Source: Delftia acidovorans
GTDB taxonomy: Bacteria; Pseudomonadota; Gammaproteobacteria; Burkholderiales; Burkholderiaceae_C
DNA length: 64,000 bases
Reading direction: 5' to 3'
Assembly (NCBI GenBank): GCA_031286585.1
Contig: JAITUC010000006.1
Span: 85,243-149,242, forward strand
In this document: positions 1-7,351 of the stretch, in pieces
Layout: the number at the start of each line of letters is the position of its first letter
Numbering within the stretch: position 1 is the first letter of the stretch
Made by a program: the position numbers and the translations under genes
Notes under the pieces: generated by a model
The model's database searches: none
The model's input: only the letters and a program-made list of their open reading frames with translations
What the model was told of the DNA's origin: nothing

Positions 1-236
1 TCGACCCGCAAGTCAATTTCATCCTCATGGCACCTGCGGGCACGCCGCCAGCCGTGGTGCGCAAAATCAATGCAGCCGCCGCTGCCATCGTCGGGCAGGA
101 GATTGCGGCCACGGTGCTTGCGCCCAACGGCATGAGACCGCTGGGCGCAAGCCCGGACGCCCTGGCGGCCTCGCTCAGGCAGGGCAGGGCCGCATATGCC
201 GAACTCGTGAAATCGTCCGGCGTCAGGCTGGACTAG
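1..236 (+). CDS. Bug/TctC-type tripartite tricarboxylate transporter substrate-binding protein, C-terminal part
   Basis: This is the 3' end of a gene that starts left of the window; the frame is open from base 3 to the TAG at 234-236. The visible 77 residues contain MAPAGTPPAVVRKIN, which matches the late part of Bug-family periplasmic receptors (usual length about 320 residues), where 'PAGTP...V..l' introduces the last helical segment. Such proteins bind carboxylates or aromatic acids in the periplasm. It lies 18 bases before the dioxygenase gene and probably belongs to the same operon, so it may import that pathway's substrate (inference). Ligand-binding residues are outside the window. Confidence 0.85.
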   Translation, partial: DPQVNFILMAPAGTPPAVVRKINAAAAAIVGQEIAATVLAPNGMRPLGASPDALAASLRQGRAAYAELVKSSGVRLD

Positions 237-254
237 AAAATGGAGAAAGTTGCC

Positions 255-1208
255 ATGATCATCGAAAAGCAGAGCGACGTGACGGCCGCCGTGCTGGAGC
301 AATTGCAGCAGTCAAGCGATCCCCGCTTCAAGGAGATCATGACCGCCGCAGTCACCCATCTGCACGGCTTCATACGGGACGCGCGCCTGTCGGAGGCAGA
401 GTTCCACCAGGCCTGCGCCCTCATCGCCCGGCTGGGGCAACTGACCACGGCCTCGCACAACGAGGTGGTGCTCATTGCCGGCTCGCTGGGCGTCTCCGCC
501 CTGGTCTGTCTGCTCAACAACGGGGACAACGGCCAGACGGAAACCACGGCCAACCTGATGGGGCCGTTCTGGCGCATGGATTCTCCGCCCACGGAAAACG
601 GCGGCTCCATCGTCCGCTCTCCCACTCCGGGCATGCCCGTGTTCGTGAGCGCCTGGGTGCGCGACCGGCAGGGCCGGCCCGTGCCGGATGCCGAAGTCGA
701 TGTATGGCATGCCTCGTCCGAGGGCTTCTATGAGAACCAGGACCCGGAGCAGGCCGACATGAACCTGCGCGGCAAGTTCAGGACCGATGCCGCAGGGCGC
801 ATCGCCTTTCGCACCATCAAGCCCGTGGGCTATCCCATCCCCTTGAGCGGCCCGGTGGGGGCGCTGCTGCGCGCGCAGGGCCGGCACAACATGCGCCCGG
901 CCCATATCCATTTCCTGATCCACAAGGCCGGATTCAAGACGCAGTTTGCCCAGGTGTATTCCAGTGACGATCCGCACCTGGAGACCGATGTGCAGTTCGG
1001 CGTGACGCGGGCGCTGATCGGACAGTACGTTCTTCACTCGGGCGAGACCCCTCCGGCCGACGACGTGCATGGCGCCTGGTACACGCTGGACCACCATTTC
1101 GTGATCGAGCCCGGAGAGGCTCGGCTGCCCAAGCCCCCGATCACCGGCAAGGCCGGCGGGGAGCGCCCGACGCTCACCGTGCTGGAGCGCTGCACAGACA
1201 CTCACTGA
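255..1208 (+). CDS. Intradiol ring-cleavage dioxygenase (hydroxyquinol/catechol 1,2-dioxygenase family)
   Basis: Predicted non-haem Fe(III) enzyme that opens a catechol or hydroxyquinol ring between the two hydroxyls, giving a muconate or maleylacetate. It has 317 residues: an N-terminal helical dimerisation domain (about 1-105, with the family motif TANLMGPFWR at its end) followed by the beta-sandwich catalytic domain. The four iron ligands are visible: Tyr159 (EGFYENQ), Tyr193 (VGYPIP), His217 and His219 (RPAHIHF). An upstream ATG at 240 is in frame, but GGAGAAAG lies just before 255, so 255 is preferred. The hydratase gene follows 13 bases later. The exact substrate cannot be told; the length and motifs fit hydroxyquinol dioxygenases somewhat better than plain catechol enzymes. 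Confidence 0.9.
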   Translation: MIIEKQSDVTAAVLEQLQQSSDPRFKEIMTAAVTHLHGFIRDARLSEAEFHQACALIARLGQLTTASHNEVVLIAGSLGVSALVCLLNNGDNGQTETTANLMGPFWRMDSPPTENGGSIVRSPTPGMPVFVSAWVRDRQGRPVPDAEVDVWHASSEGFYENQDPEQADMNLRGKFRTDAAGRIAFRTIKPVGYPIPLSGPVGALLRAQGRHNMRPAHIHFLIHKAGFKTQFAQVYSSDDPHLETDVQFGVTRALIGQYVLHSGETPPADDVHGAWYTLDHHFVIEPGEARLPKPPITGKAGGERPTLTVLERCTDTH

Positions 1209-1221
1209 GGAAAGCCCGGAA

Positions 1222-2022
1222 ATGATCGATGCCACCGAACGCCAGGACGCGGCCCATGCGCTGCTGCAGGCAGAACAGAGTCGCCAGCCCATCCCCCAGG
1301 TCAGCCGGACCTGGCCGGCCATGGAGATAGCCGATGCCTACGCCGTGCAGCAACTGTGGGCGCAGGCCAAGGTCAAGGCTGGCGCGCGCATCGTGGGCCA
1401 CAAGATCGGCCTGACCTCGCGCGCCATGCAGATGGCTTCCGGCATGAATGAGCCGGACTACGGCGTGCTGCTGGACCACATGGTCCATGCGGATGGCGCC
1501 CGGATATGCGCTTCGCAATTCCACCGGCCCCGCCTGGAAGTGGAGCTTGCCTTTGTCCTGGGCAAGTCCTTGGGCGGCACCCAGCCGGGCGGCAGGCCGG
1601 TGACGGTCTACGACGTGCTGGACGCCACGGCCTATGTGACGCCTGCGCTTGAGATCATCGACTACCGCACCGAGGTGCCGCGCAGCATCTGCGACACCAT
1701 CGCGGACAACGCCGCAGCCGCCGCCATGGTCACGGGAGGGCGCATCGTGCGCCCCATGGACATCGATCTGCGCTGGGTGGCCGCCACCCTGTCCAAGAAC
1801 GGCGTGATCGAGGAGTCAGGTGTCTCGGCTGCCGTCATGGGCCATCCCGCCCTGGGCATCGTCTGGCTGGCCAACAAGCTCGCGGGCCATGGCATCGCGC
1901 TGGAGGCCGGGCACATCCTCCTGGCGGGCTCCTTCACCCGGCCCACGGCTGTCACGGCCGGTGACACCATCCATGCGGACTTTGGTCCGCTGGGCTCCAT
2001 CGGGGTGTCGTTCACGGAGTAG
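1222..2022 (+). CDS. 2-oxo-hept-4-ene-1,7-dioate hydratase / 2-hydroxypentadienoate hydratase family protein
   Basis: 266-residue member of the fumarylacetoacetase-like fold family that includes HpaH, MhpD and 4-oxalocrotonate decarboxylase. Known members add water to (or decarboxylate) 2-hydroxy-dienoates using a divalent metal. Visible signatures are the early G.KIGLTS segment (residues about 55-62), the metal-binding stretch PRLEVELAFVLG (about 97-108), the acid-rich ALEIIDYR segment and the C-terminal ILLAGSFTRP. Overall it looks closest to HpaH. It directly follows the intradiol dioxygenase and is probably co-transcribed. That is biochemically odd, because these hydratases normally belong to meta (extradiol) cleavage pathways, so the true substrate is open. 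Confidence 0.85.
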   Translation: MIDATERQDAAHALLQAEQSRQPIPQVSRTWPAMEIADAYAVQQLWAQAKVKAGARIVGHKIGLTSRAMQMASGMNEPDYGVLLDHMVHADGARICASQFHRPRLEVELAFVLGKSLGGTQPGGRPVTVYDVLDATAYVTPALEIIDYRTEVPRSICDTIADNAAAAAMVTGGRIVRPMDIDLRWVAATLSKNGVIEESGVSAAVMGHPALGIVWLANKLAGHGIALEAGHILLAGSFTRPTAVTAGDTIHADFGPLGSIGVSFTE

Positions 2023-2175
2023 GAAATGCTTCACGACCTCTCCGTGGCGGCTTTCCAGGTCCTGCCGCAATTGCTCGAGTGGCATCTATCATTGCATCCT
2101 GAAATATCTGCCTGTTCGTGACGCCAAGCAAAAGCGGGTGGGCTTGCCAGGCTGGATGCCCCCAAGGAAAGACAT

Positions 2176-2577
2176 GTGAACCCTCCTGAAAAGCTGCTGA
2201 CCGACCTGTACTGGTCTTTCGCGGAGCCCTTGCCCGGCAACGCACAGTTGATGGAGGCCGCGCTGCGCGAATACCATGAAGGCATTGAATGCGGGATTGA
2301 TGAGCGGCAATTGCAAAGCCGCCTGCCACTGTCGGGCCTGGACATCATCTTCAAGTACCACCAACGCAGCGCCGATGGGCAGTGGCTGGAGCTCCCTGCG
2401 GTGGTGCAGATACGCCGCGCAATCGCGCCGATGCCGGCAGAGTTGCTTTTGGAACTGCATTTCGCGGTGGCAGACCTTGTGTCCGAACAGGATCACCACT
2501 TCTTTGAAGGACTATGGCTGTGTGAGCAGCAAGGCAGCGATGGCCTGCCTGTCTACGAGCTTTACCTCGGCAGTTAG
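2176..2577 (+). CDS. Hypothetical protein, 133 aa, GTG start
   Basis: I do not recognise this protein. It starts with GTG at 2176, and AAGGAAAG five bases upstream is a good ribosome-binding site. The product is soluble and acidic, with no signal peptide or membrane segment; it is leucine- and glutamate-rich with a central YHQRSADGQWLELP stretch. It follows the hydratase by about 150 bases and precedes the GntP permease by about 150 bases. It has normal codon use for this genome, so it is probably real, but no function can be proposed. Confidence 0.6.
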   Translation: MNPPEKLLTDLYWSFAEPLPGNAQLMEAALREYHEGIECGIDERQLQSRLPLSGLDIIFKYHQRSADGQWLELPAVVQIRRAIAPMPAELLLELHFAVADLVSEQDHHFFEGLWLCEQQGSDGLPVYELYLGS

Positions 2578-2728
2578 GTTTCCGGTTGCCCGTAGCGGGC
2601 GCCCTGCGCGAACAAGCCCGGAACCTACAGCTCCCCTTCAGGGTCAGGCATAGGATTTGTAGCGATTGGAAACCGCATGCATCCCAGCATGCGGGCGTCC
2701 ATCATAAAAACACAACTCCAAGCCTCCT

Positions 2729-4117
2729 ATGTCTTCATTCGATACCCAGCTGCTGCTCATCGCCCTGATGAGCGTGCTCGTCCTCGTCGCGCTGATCGTC
2801 TCGCGCATCCGTCTTCATCCTCTGCTGGCGCTGCTGTTGGTTTCCATCGGCGTGGGCTTTGCCACGGGCATGGCGCCGGGCGAGATCGTCAAGAACCTCA
2901 CCAACGGGGCCGGCAAGACGCTGGGCGCGGTGGGCGTGGTCATTGCGCTGGGCGCCATGCTGGGCAAGATCCTGGCGGACTCCGGCACCACGGAGCGGCT
3001 GGCCAGCGCCATCCTGCAGCGCACCTCCGAACGCATGATTCCCTGGGCCATGACCCTGGTGGCCTTCGTGATCGGCATTCCCATGTTCTTCGAGGTGGGG
3101 CTGGTGGTCATGCTGCCGCTGATCTTCAGCGTGGCGCGCAAGCTGGAGAGCAATGAGCGCTTCAAGGGATCAGCCTATGTCTATGTGGGCGTGCCCGTGA
3201 TCTCGGCGCTGGCCGCCATGCATGGCATGGTGCCGCCGCACCCGGGACCGCTCACCGCCATCGCTACCCTGCACACCACCGTGGGGCCGACCATGCTGTA
3301 CGGCTTCCTGGCCGTGATTCCGGCCATGGTGCTGGGCGGGCCGCTGTATGGTGCCTTCATCACGCCGCGCATGAGCACGCGCCCGGATGCGGCGCTGCTG
3401 GAGCAGTTCACGTCGGGCAAGAAGCAGGGCGGGGAGGGCAGTGCTCCCAGCATCGGCATGGGCGTGCTGTGCGCCTTGCTGCCCGCGCTGCTGATGCTGG
3501 TGCATGCGCTGGCCGAAGTACTGCTGCCCAAGGATTCGGGCCTGCTGCATGCGGCCGCCTTCCTGGGCAATCCGCTGGTGGCCATGCTGCTGGGCGTGCT
3601 GTTCGCCTCCATCACCCTGGGCTACCTGCGCGGCGCCGATGCCGAGAAGCTGCGCGACGCGCTCGGCCAGAGCCTCAAGCCCATCGCCGGCATCATGCTC
3701 ATCATCGCGGGCGGCGGCGCCTTCCAGCAGATCCTGACCAGCGCCAAGGTGGGCGATGCCATCGTCCACATGACCCAGCAGTTCGCCCTGCCTCCGCTGG
3801 TGCTGGGCTGGATGATTGCCATGCTGCTATCGGTGTCCACCGGCTCGGCCACCGTGGGCATCGTCGGCGCTGCGGGCCTGCTGGCGCCGCTGGCGGCGTC
3901 CGATCCTTCGCTGAACGTGCCGCTGCTGGCGCTGGCCATCGGCTGCGGCTCGCTGTTCTTCAACTACGCCAACCACGCGGGCTTCTGGATGGTGAAGGAG
4001 TCCTTCGGCATGAGCATGGGCGAGGCCACCAAGACGATTACCGTGGTGCAGTCCATCGTGTCCTTCGTGGGCCTGCTTATGGTGCTGCTGTTCAATCTGC
4101 TGCCCAAGCTGGGATAG
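2729..4117 (+). CDS. GntP-family permease (gluconate:H+ symporter type)
   Basis: 462-residue polytopic inner-membrane protein with about 12 hydrophobic segments, matching the length of GntP/GntT/DsdX/LtnT transporters. Family features seen: an N-terminal helix rich in small hydrophobics, then a conserved block with SGTTERLASAI (about residues 86-97), MVPPHPGPLTA (about 166-177) and a C-terminal half with VSTGSATVGIVGAAG and NYANHAGFWMVKESFG. Members import gluconate or other sugar acids and hydroxy-acids by proton symport. No kinase or dehydrogenase for gluconate sits beside it. The substrate may therefore be another hydroxy-acid (inference). Confidence 0.9.
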   Translation: MSSFDTQLLLIALMSVLVLVALIVSRIRLHPLLALLLVSIGVGFATGMAPGEIVKNLTNGAGKTLGAVGVVIALGAMLGKILADSGTTERLASAILQRTSERMIPWAMTLVAFVIGIPMFFEVGLVVMLPLIFSVARKLESNERFKGSAYVYVGVPVISALAAMHGMVPPHPGPLTAIATLHTTVGPTMLYGFLAVIPAMVLGGPLYGAFITPRMSTRPDAALLEQFTSGKKQGGEGSAPSIGMGVLCALLPALLMLVHALAEVLLPKDSGLLHAAAFLGNPLVAMLLGVLFASITLGYLRGADAEKLRDALGQSLKPIAGIMLIIAGGGAFQQILTSAKVGDAIVHMTQQFALPPLVLGWMIAMLLSVSTGSATVGIVGAAGLLAPLAASDPSLNVPLLALAIGCGSLFFNYANHAGFWMVKESFGMSMGEATKTITVVQSIVSFVGLLMVLLFNLLPKLG

Positions 4118-4201
4118 GGGAGGCGCAGCAAGGCAGCTGAGCGACTGTGTTTAATTACAGTAAACTGCCTGCCTCCAATCACCGCTCACAGGATTTGTGC
4201 A

Positions 4202-4606
4202 ATGAAGCAAACCGCCAACGGCCCCTTCGATATCCAGCTGGCACCCCAGCCTTTGAGCAGCGTGGCCGAGAGCACGGGCCTGGGCCGGCTGTCCCTGGAC
4301 AAGACATTCCATGGTGATCTGCAGGCCACCAGCCAGGGCGAGATGCTGTCGTTTCGCAGCAGCGTGCAAGGCTCGGCCGGCTATGTGGCCATGGAAACCG
4401 TGCGCGGCACGCTGCAGGGGCGCAGCGGCAGTTTCGTGCTGCAGCACAGCTCCACCATGGAGCGCGGCACGCCCACGCAATCCATCACCGTGGTGCCTGA
4501 CTCCGGCACCGACGACCTTGCCGGGATTTCCGGGCGCATGGTGATCACCATTGCCGGCGGTGGTGCGCACTCCTACCGGTTCGAATACGAATTGCCACAG
4601 GCCTGA
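4202..4606 (+). CDS. DUF3224 domain-containing protein
   Basis: 134-residue cytoplasmic protein without signal peptide. The layout (a start like GPFDIQL.PQPLS, a GLGRLSLDKTFHGDL strand pair, SSVQGSAGYVAMETVRGTL, a GRSGSFVLQHSSTM segment and a final GMVITIAGGGAHSY.FEY) matches DUF3224 proteins, a small beta-barrel family of unknown role related in fold to allene-oxide-cyclase-like proteins. It is monocistronic between GntP and the infA leader. An AT-rich promoter-like stretch (4150-4170) lies upstream. No function should be inferred. Confidence 0.8.
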   Translation: MKQTANGPFDIQLAPQPLSSVAESTGLGRLSLDKTFHGDLQATSQGEMLSFRSSVQGSAGYVAMETVRGTLQGRSGSFVLQHSSTMERGTPTQSITVVPDSGTDDLAGISGRMVITIAGGGAHSYRFEYELPQA

Positions 4607-4662
4607 AGGGGCATGCGCCCTCTGTAACCCGCGCTGCCGGGGCGCGTTGCCGACAATTGGCC

Positions 4663-4668
4663 TATACT
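4663..4668 (+). promoter_or_regulatory. Candidate -10 box TATACT
   Basis: TATACT is close to the sigma-70 consensus in an otherwise GC-rich region. A convincing -35 at 16-18 bases is not visible, so activity is uncertain. Initiation here would begin the structured RNA described at 4675-4833. Confidence 0.35.
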
Positions 4669-4674
4669 GTCCGG

Positions 4675-4833
4675 TGGCGCTGTTCCTGTTGTTTGCCTCT
4701 TCAGCGTCCGTCTGACGCCCTTGCAGCCCCAGGTTCGTTCTGGGTCAGCCGCACTCTGCGACGAAGCCTGCGACTGTCACTCCCAACGGCGAGCACCACG
4801 CGGATCCAACACCCCTCCCGGGTCCGCATTTTT
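4675..4833 (+). ncRNA. Candidate structured small RNA or attenuated leader upstream of infA
   Basis: About 160 bases between a -10-like box and a terminator-like hairpin. A closing stem pairs GTGGCGCT (4675-4682) with AGCACCAC (4792-4799), with one mismatch. Inside are the perfect hairpins GCGTC-CGTCT-GACGC and CCCAG-GTTCGTT-CTGGG. The 3' end is an 8-bp stem followed by ATTTTT. The size and the closed-stem layout would be compatible with a 6S-like RNA, and the segment CTGCGACGA also occurs in E. coli 6S RNA as I recall it, but I cannot confirm this identity. The alternative is a cold-shock-type infA leader with an attenuator. Confidence 0.35.
4800..4833 (+). terminator. Rho-independent-like terminator before infA
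   Basis: GCGGATCC (4800-4807) pairs with GGGTCCGC (4820-4827), eight pairs with one G-U, and is followed by ATTTTT (4828-4833). It could end a small RNA or act as an attenuator of infA. Read as DNA only; not tested. Confidence 0.5.
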
Positions 4834-4992
4834 CCTGCGGCTTGCAGGTCCATTTTCCCTTTTTCGATAAGCCGCCGCCTGGCGGCAGCGGCCATCTTTG
4901 CGCTGGCCCAGGGCCGCAGCCAGGCGCTGCATCAGCCGCTGGGCTGAACTGCGGCGACGCAACCCTTTCAACATGTACTCACAGGAGTCCCA

Positions 4993-5259
4993 TTGGCTAA
5001 AGAAGAACTGATCGAAATGCAAGGCCGGGTAGACGAAGTGCTGCCTGATTCCCGCTTCCGCGTAACGCTGGAAAACGGCCACCAACTCATCGCCTATACC
5101 GGCGGAAAAATGCGCAAGCACCGCATCCGCGTGCTGGCCGGCGACAAGGTGACGCTTGAAATGTCGCCCTACGACCTGAACAAGGGCCGTCTCACGTTCC
5201 GCCATATCGAGCAACGCTCGGGCGCCGCACCGGGCCCGCGCCCTGCGCAGCGCCGCTGA
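4993..5259 (+). CDS. infA: Translation initiation factor IF-1
   Basis: S1/OB-fold protein that binds the 30S A-site during initiation. The core [20 protein letters not shown]...[22 protein letters not shown] matches IF-1 over its full length. The start is TTG at 4993, supported by ACAGGAG at 4981-4987; there is no ATG alternative. At 88 residues it is longer than the usual 72 because of a C-terminal tail rich in Arg, Pro and Ala after residue 75. It stands alone rather than in a ribosomal-protein operon. It is therefore probably the second IF-1 copy common in betaproteobacteria (inference). Confidence 0.95.
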   Translation: MAKEELIEMQGRVDEVLPDSRFRVTLENGHQLIAYTGGKMRKHRIRVLAGDKVTLEMSPYDLNKGRLTFRHIEQRSGAAPGPRPAQRR

Positions 5260-5420
5260 AGCCCGCCGGCCCGCTCCTGTTGCAGAGTGGGCATCCGGGG
5301 CGCAGGCAGGACCGGGCTCTGTGCCTGGTTGCCTGGTCGGCAGCCCCAGGTAGCTTCCCAAGCAGCCCCGACGGCCCGACCGCCTGGAGGGCACCGGACG
5401 GATCAGGCGAGTCCGTCTGC

Positions 5421-5735
5421 TTATTTGGACATGGAGTCCTTGCCCATGGAATCCTTCTTCATTCCATCCTTGGACATGCCGTCCTTGTGCATGCCATCTT
5501 TGTGCATGCCGCCCTTGGACATCGAGTCCTTCTTCATCCCGTCCTTGGCCATGGAGTCTTTCTTCATGCCGTCCTTGGCCATGGAGTCCTTCTTCATTCC
5601 ATCCTTGGACATCGAATCCTTGGACATGGCTCCGTTGGACATGCCGTCCTTCGCCATCTCATCCGCAGCGAATGCCGTGGTGGCGCCGGCCAGGGCGAGG
5701 CAGGTGGCGAGCAGGGTGGTGGTGAGCTTGGTCAT
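5421..5735 (-). CDS. Secreted pentapeptide MXKDX repeat protein
   Basis: 104-residue protein: a signal peptide (about 1-23, cleavage after AFA) followed by an almost pure repeat of the five-residue unit M-x-K-D-x (for example KDGMKKDSMAKDGMKKDSM). This matches the MXKDX pentapeptide-repeat family described in betaproteobacteria, whose function is unknown. The Met-start MTKLTTTLLATC at 5735 is chosen because AAGGAAG lies seven bases upstream; an in-frame start further up has no such site. The mature protein is rich in Met, Lys and Asp, with no hydrophobic core, so it is probably disordered. Metal or oxidant binding through Met is an idea, not shown. Confidence 0.9.
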   Translation of the reverse strand: MTKLTTTLLATCLALAGATTAFAADEMAKDGMSNGAMSKDSMSKDGMKKDSMAKDGMKKDSMAKDGMKKDSMSKGGMHKDGMHKDGMSKDGMKKDSMGKDSMSK

Positions 5736-5840
5736 TTGAGTCTTCCTTTGGATTAGCGGTTTGAGGGATTGCAAATCGGCCGGCTTTGGATGGGTCCGGC
5801 CTCGCACCTTCGTTGGCGGCCCAGCGGCTTGGGAGGCCGC

Positions 5841-6632
5841 TCAGCTGCCTCCGAACCAGTTGTAGCCCTGGTCTTCCCAGTAGCCGCCGGAGTAGGTGTT
5901 GGTGACGAACATGGCCTGGATGTGCTTCGGGTTCTTGTAGCCCAGCTTGGTGGGCATGCGCAGCTTCATCGGAAAGCCATATTTGGGCGGCAGGGGCTGC
6001 CCGTCGTAAGTCAATGCCATCAGCGTCTGCGGATGCAGGGCCGTGGCCATGTCGATGCTGGTGAAGTAGTCGTCCACGCACTTGAAGCCGACGTACTTGG
6101 CGCTGGTGTCTGCGCCTATGTGGCGCAGGAAATCGGCAAAGCGCACGCCGCCCCAGCGGCCTATGGCGCTCCAGCCTTCCACGCAGATGTGGCGCGTGAT
6201 CTGTTCTTCCTGCGGCATGGCGCGCAGCTCGGCCAGGGTCCAGGCATGGCGGTCGGCGACCATGCCGGTCACTTCCAGGCGCCAGCTGGCCTCGTCCACC
6301 TCGCGCACCTCGTCCTCGCCGTAATAGGCATTGAAGGGGAAGGGGCGCGTGATCTCGGCTGCGGAATAGGTGGGCGCCAGCCGCGAGGGACTGAAGAGCA
6401 GGCCCTGCATGCGGTCGTTGAAGCGTGATACCTGGCTGAGCGCGGCCTCGACGTGGCTGTCATCACTGATGCTGCAGCCCGTGAGCAGGGACAGGCCGCC
6501 CAGCGTCAGCGAGCGTTGCAAAAAGGCGCGGCGTGCGGGCTGGTCCAGCCTGCGGGCGATCAGCGAGCGTGCCTCGCGCACCACGGCCGCGCCATCGACG
6601 CCGGGCAGGGAAGGGGCTTCGAAGATTTTCAT
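5841..6632 (-). CDS. Molybdopterin-dependent oxidoreductase, sulfite-oxidase fold (MsrP/YedY-like)
   Basis: 263-residue exported enzyme. A Tat motif is visible (RRAFLQRS, residues 34-41) and the hydrophobic stretch ends in LLTGC (Cys53), suggesting a lipoprotein. The molybdenum-ligating cysteine is expected at Cys150 in RHICVEGWSAIGRWGG, the hallmark of the sulfite-oxidase fold. The C-terminal KYGFPMKLRMPTKLGYK and GGYWEDQGYNWFGG are typical of bacterial MsrP-type proteins. Its stop overlaps the region of MXKDX genes only loosely, but its start overlaps the stop of the cytochrome b gene by four bases (ATGA). It probably receives or donates electrons through that membrane partner. The substrate is unknown; methionine sulfoxide or sulfite-like compounds are the known family options. 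Confidence 0.88.
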   Translation of the reverse strand: MKIFEAPSLPGVDGAAVVREARSLIARRLDQPARRAFLQRSLTLGGLSLLTGCSISDDSHVEAALSQVSRFNDRMQGLLFSPSRLAPTYSAAEITRPFPFNAYYGEDEVREVDEASWRLEVTGMVADRHAWTLAELRAMPQEEQITRHICVEGWSAIGRWGGVRFADFLRHIGADTSAKYVGFKCVDDYFTSIDMATALHPQTLMALTYDGQPLPPKYGFPMKLRMPTKLGYKNPKHIQAMFVTNTYSGGYWEDQGYNWFGGS

Positions 6633-7282
6633 GGTGACTTGGGCGCACGGCCGTGGATCATGGTCAGGAAGGTCCGGGGCACCAGGGCGACCATTGCCAG
6701 GTGCACGACCACGAAGGCCACCAGCGCGGACATGCCGAAGAAGTGCACGCGCCTTGCGGATTCATAGCCGCCCAGCAGCTCGCGCAGCAGCGGGAACTGC
6801 ACCGACTTCCAGAGCACCAGGCCCGACAGCACGATCACCACCAGGTCCAGCACCACGAACAGGTAGGCCAGCTTTTGCACATGGTTGTAGCGGGCCGGGT
6901 CGGCGTGCGAGAGCCGGCCCTTGAGGGCGGCCAGCAGGTCCTGGCGCACGCCCTGCACGCTGACGGGAAAGAACTTGCGGGCCCAGCGCCCGCTGGCGAT
7001 GTTGAGCAGCAGGTACACCAGGCCGTTGAACACCAGCAGCCACATGGCCGCGAAATGCCATTGCAGCGCCCCGCCCAGCCAGCCGCCCAGCGTGATGGAG
7101 CCCGGAAAGCTGAAATCAAAGAACGGGGCCGCGTTGTAGATGCGCCAGCCGCTGGTCACCAGGATGACCACGGCCAGCGCATTGAGCCAATGCGTGAGGC
7201 GCAGCCACAGCGGGTGGATGCGCTGGCCATCCTTGGGCTGTGCCGGTTGGGGGGTGATGAGGGCGGTGTTCATGGGTCCCAT
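6629..7282 (-). CDS. Cytochrome b561-type membrane subunit (cytochrome b/b6 domain)
   Basis: 217-residue protein with four main membrane helices and histidines placed for haem b ligation (for example LRLTHWLNA near residue 30, ALQWHFAAMW near 75, and VHFFGMSALVAFVVVHLAM near 183-198). It is translationally coupled (ATGA overlap) to the downstream Mo oxidoreductase and is its likely quinone-linked redox partner. Two starts are possible, 7282 and 7273. Both sit beside an inverted repeat, GGGTCCC/GGGACCC (7274-7280 and 7290-7296), that could fold over the initiation region. Confidence 0.88.
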   Translation of the reverse strand: MGPMNTALITPQPAQPKDGQRIHPLWLRLTHWLNALAVVILVTSGWRIYNAAPFFDFSFPGSITLGGWLGGALQWHFAAMWLLVFNGLVYLLLNIASGRWARKFFPVSVQGVRQDLLAALKGRLSHADPARYNHVQKLAYLFVVLDLVVIVLSGLVLWKSVQFPLLRELLGGYESARRVHFFGMSALVAFVVVHLAMVALVPRTFLTMIHGRAPKSP

Positions 7283-7351
7283 TGTTGGAGGGACCCTGTA
7301 GCGGATGTATCACGCAAACTTCAATTAATCGTGATAACTCCCAAGGCCTGT

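Larger units (their letters stand above)
4607..4992. other. 386-base gap before infA holding a promoter-like box and several hairpins
   Basis: No protein gene is supported here. The stretch contains TATACT at 4663-4668, a chain of perfect short hairpins, a terminator-like hairpin ending at 4833 and a further hairpin CCTGC-GGCTT-GCAGG at 4834-4848. After that it continues into the infA ribosome-binding site. It is either a long, structured infA leader or a separate small RNA followed by the infA promoter. Confidence 0.6.

Noticed and set aside
5280..5756. Plus-strand repetitive frame rich in Leu, Gly and His
   Set aside because: It is the antisense of the MXKDX-repeat gene, whose minus-strand product has a signal peptide and ribosome-binding site.
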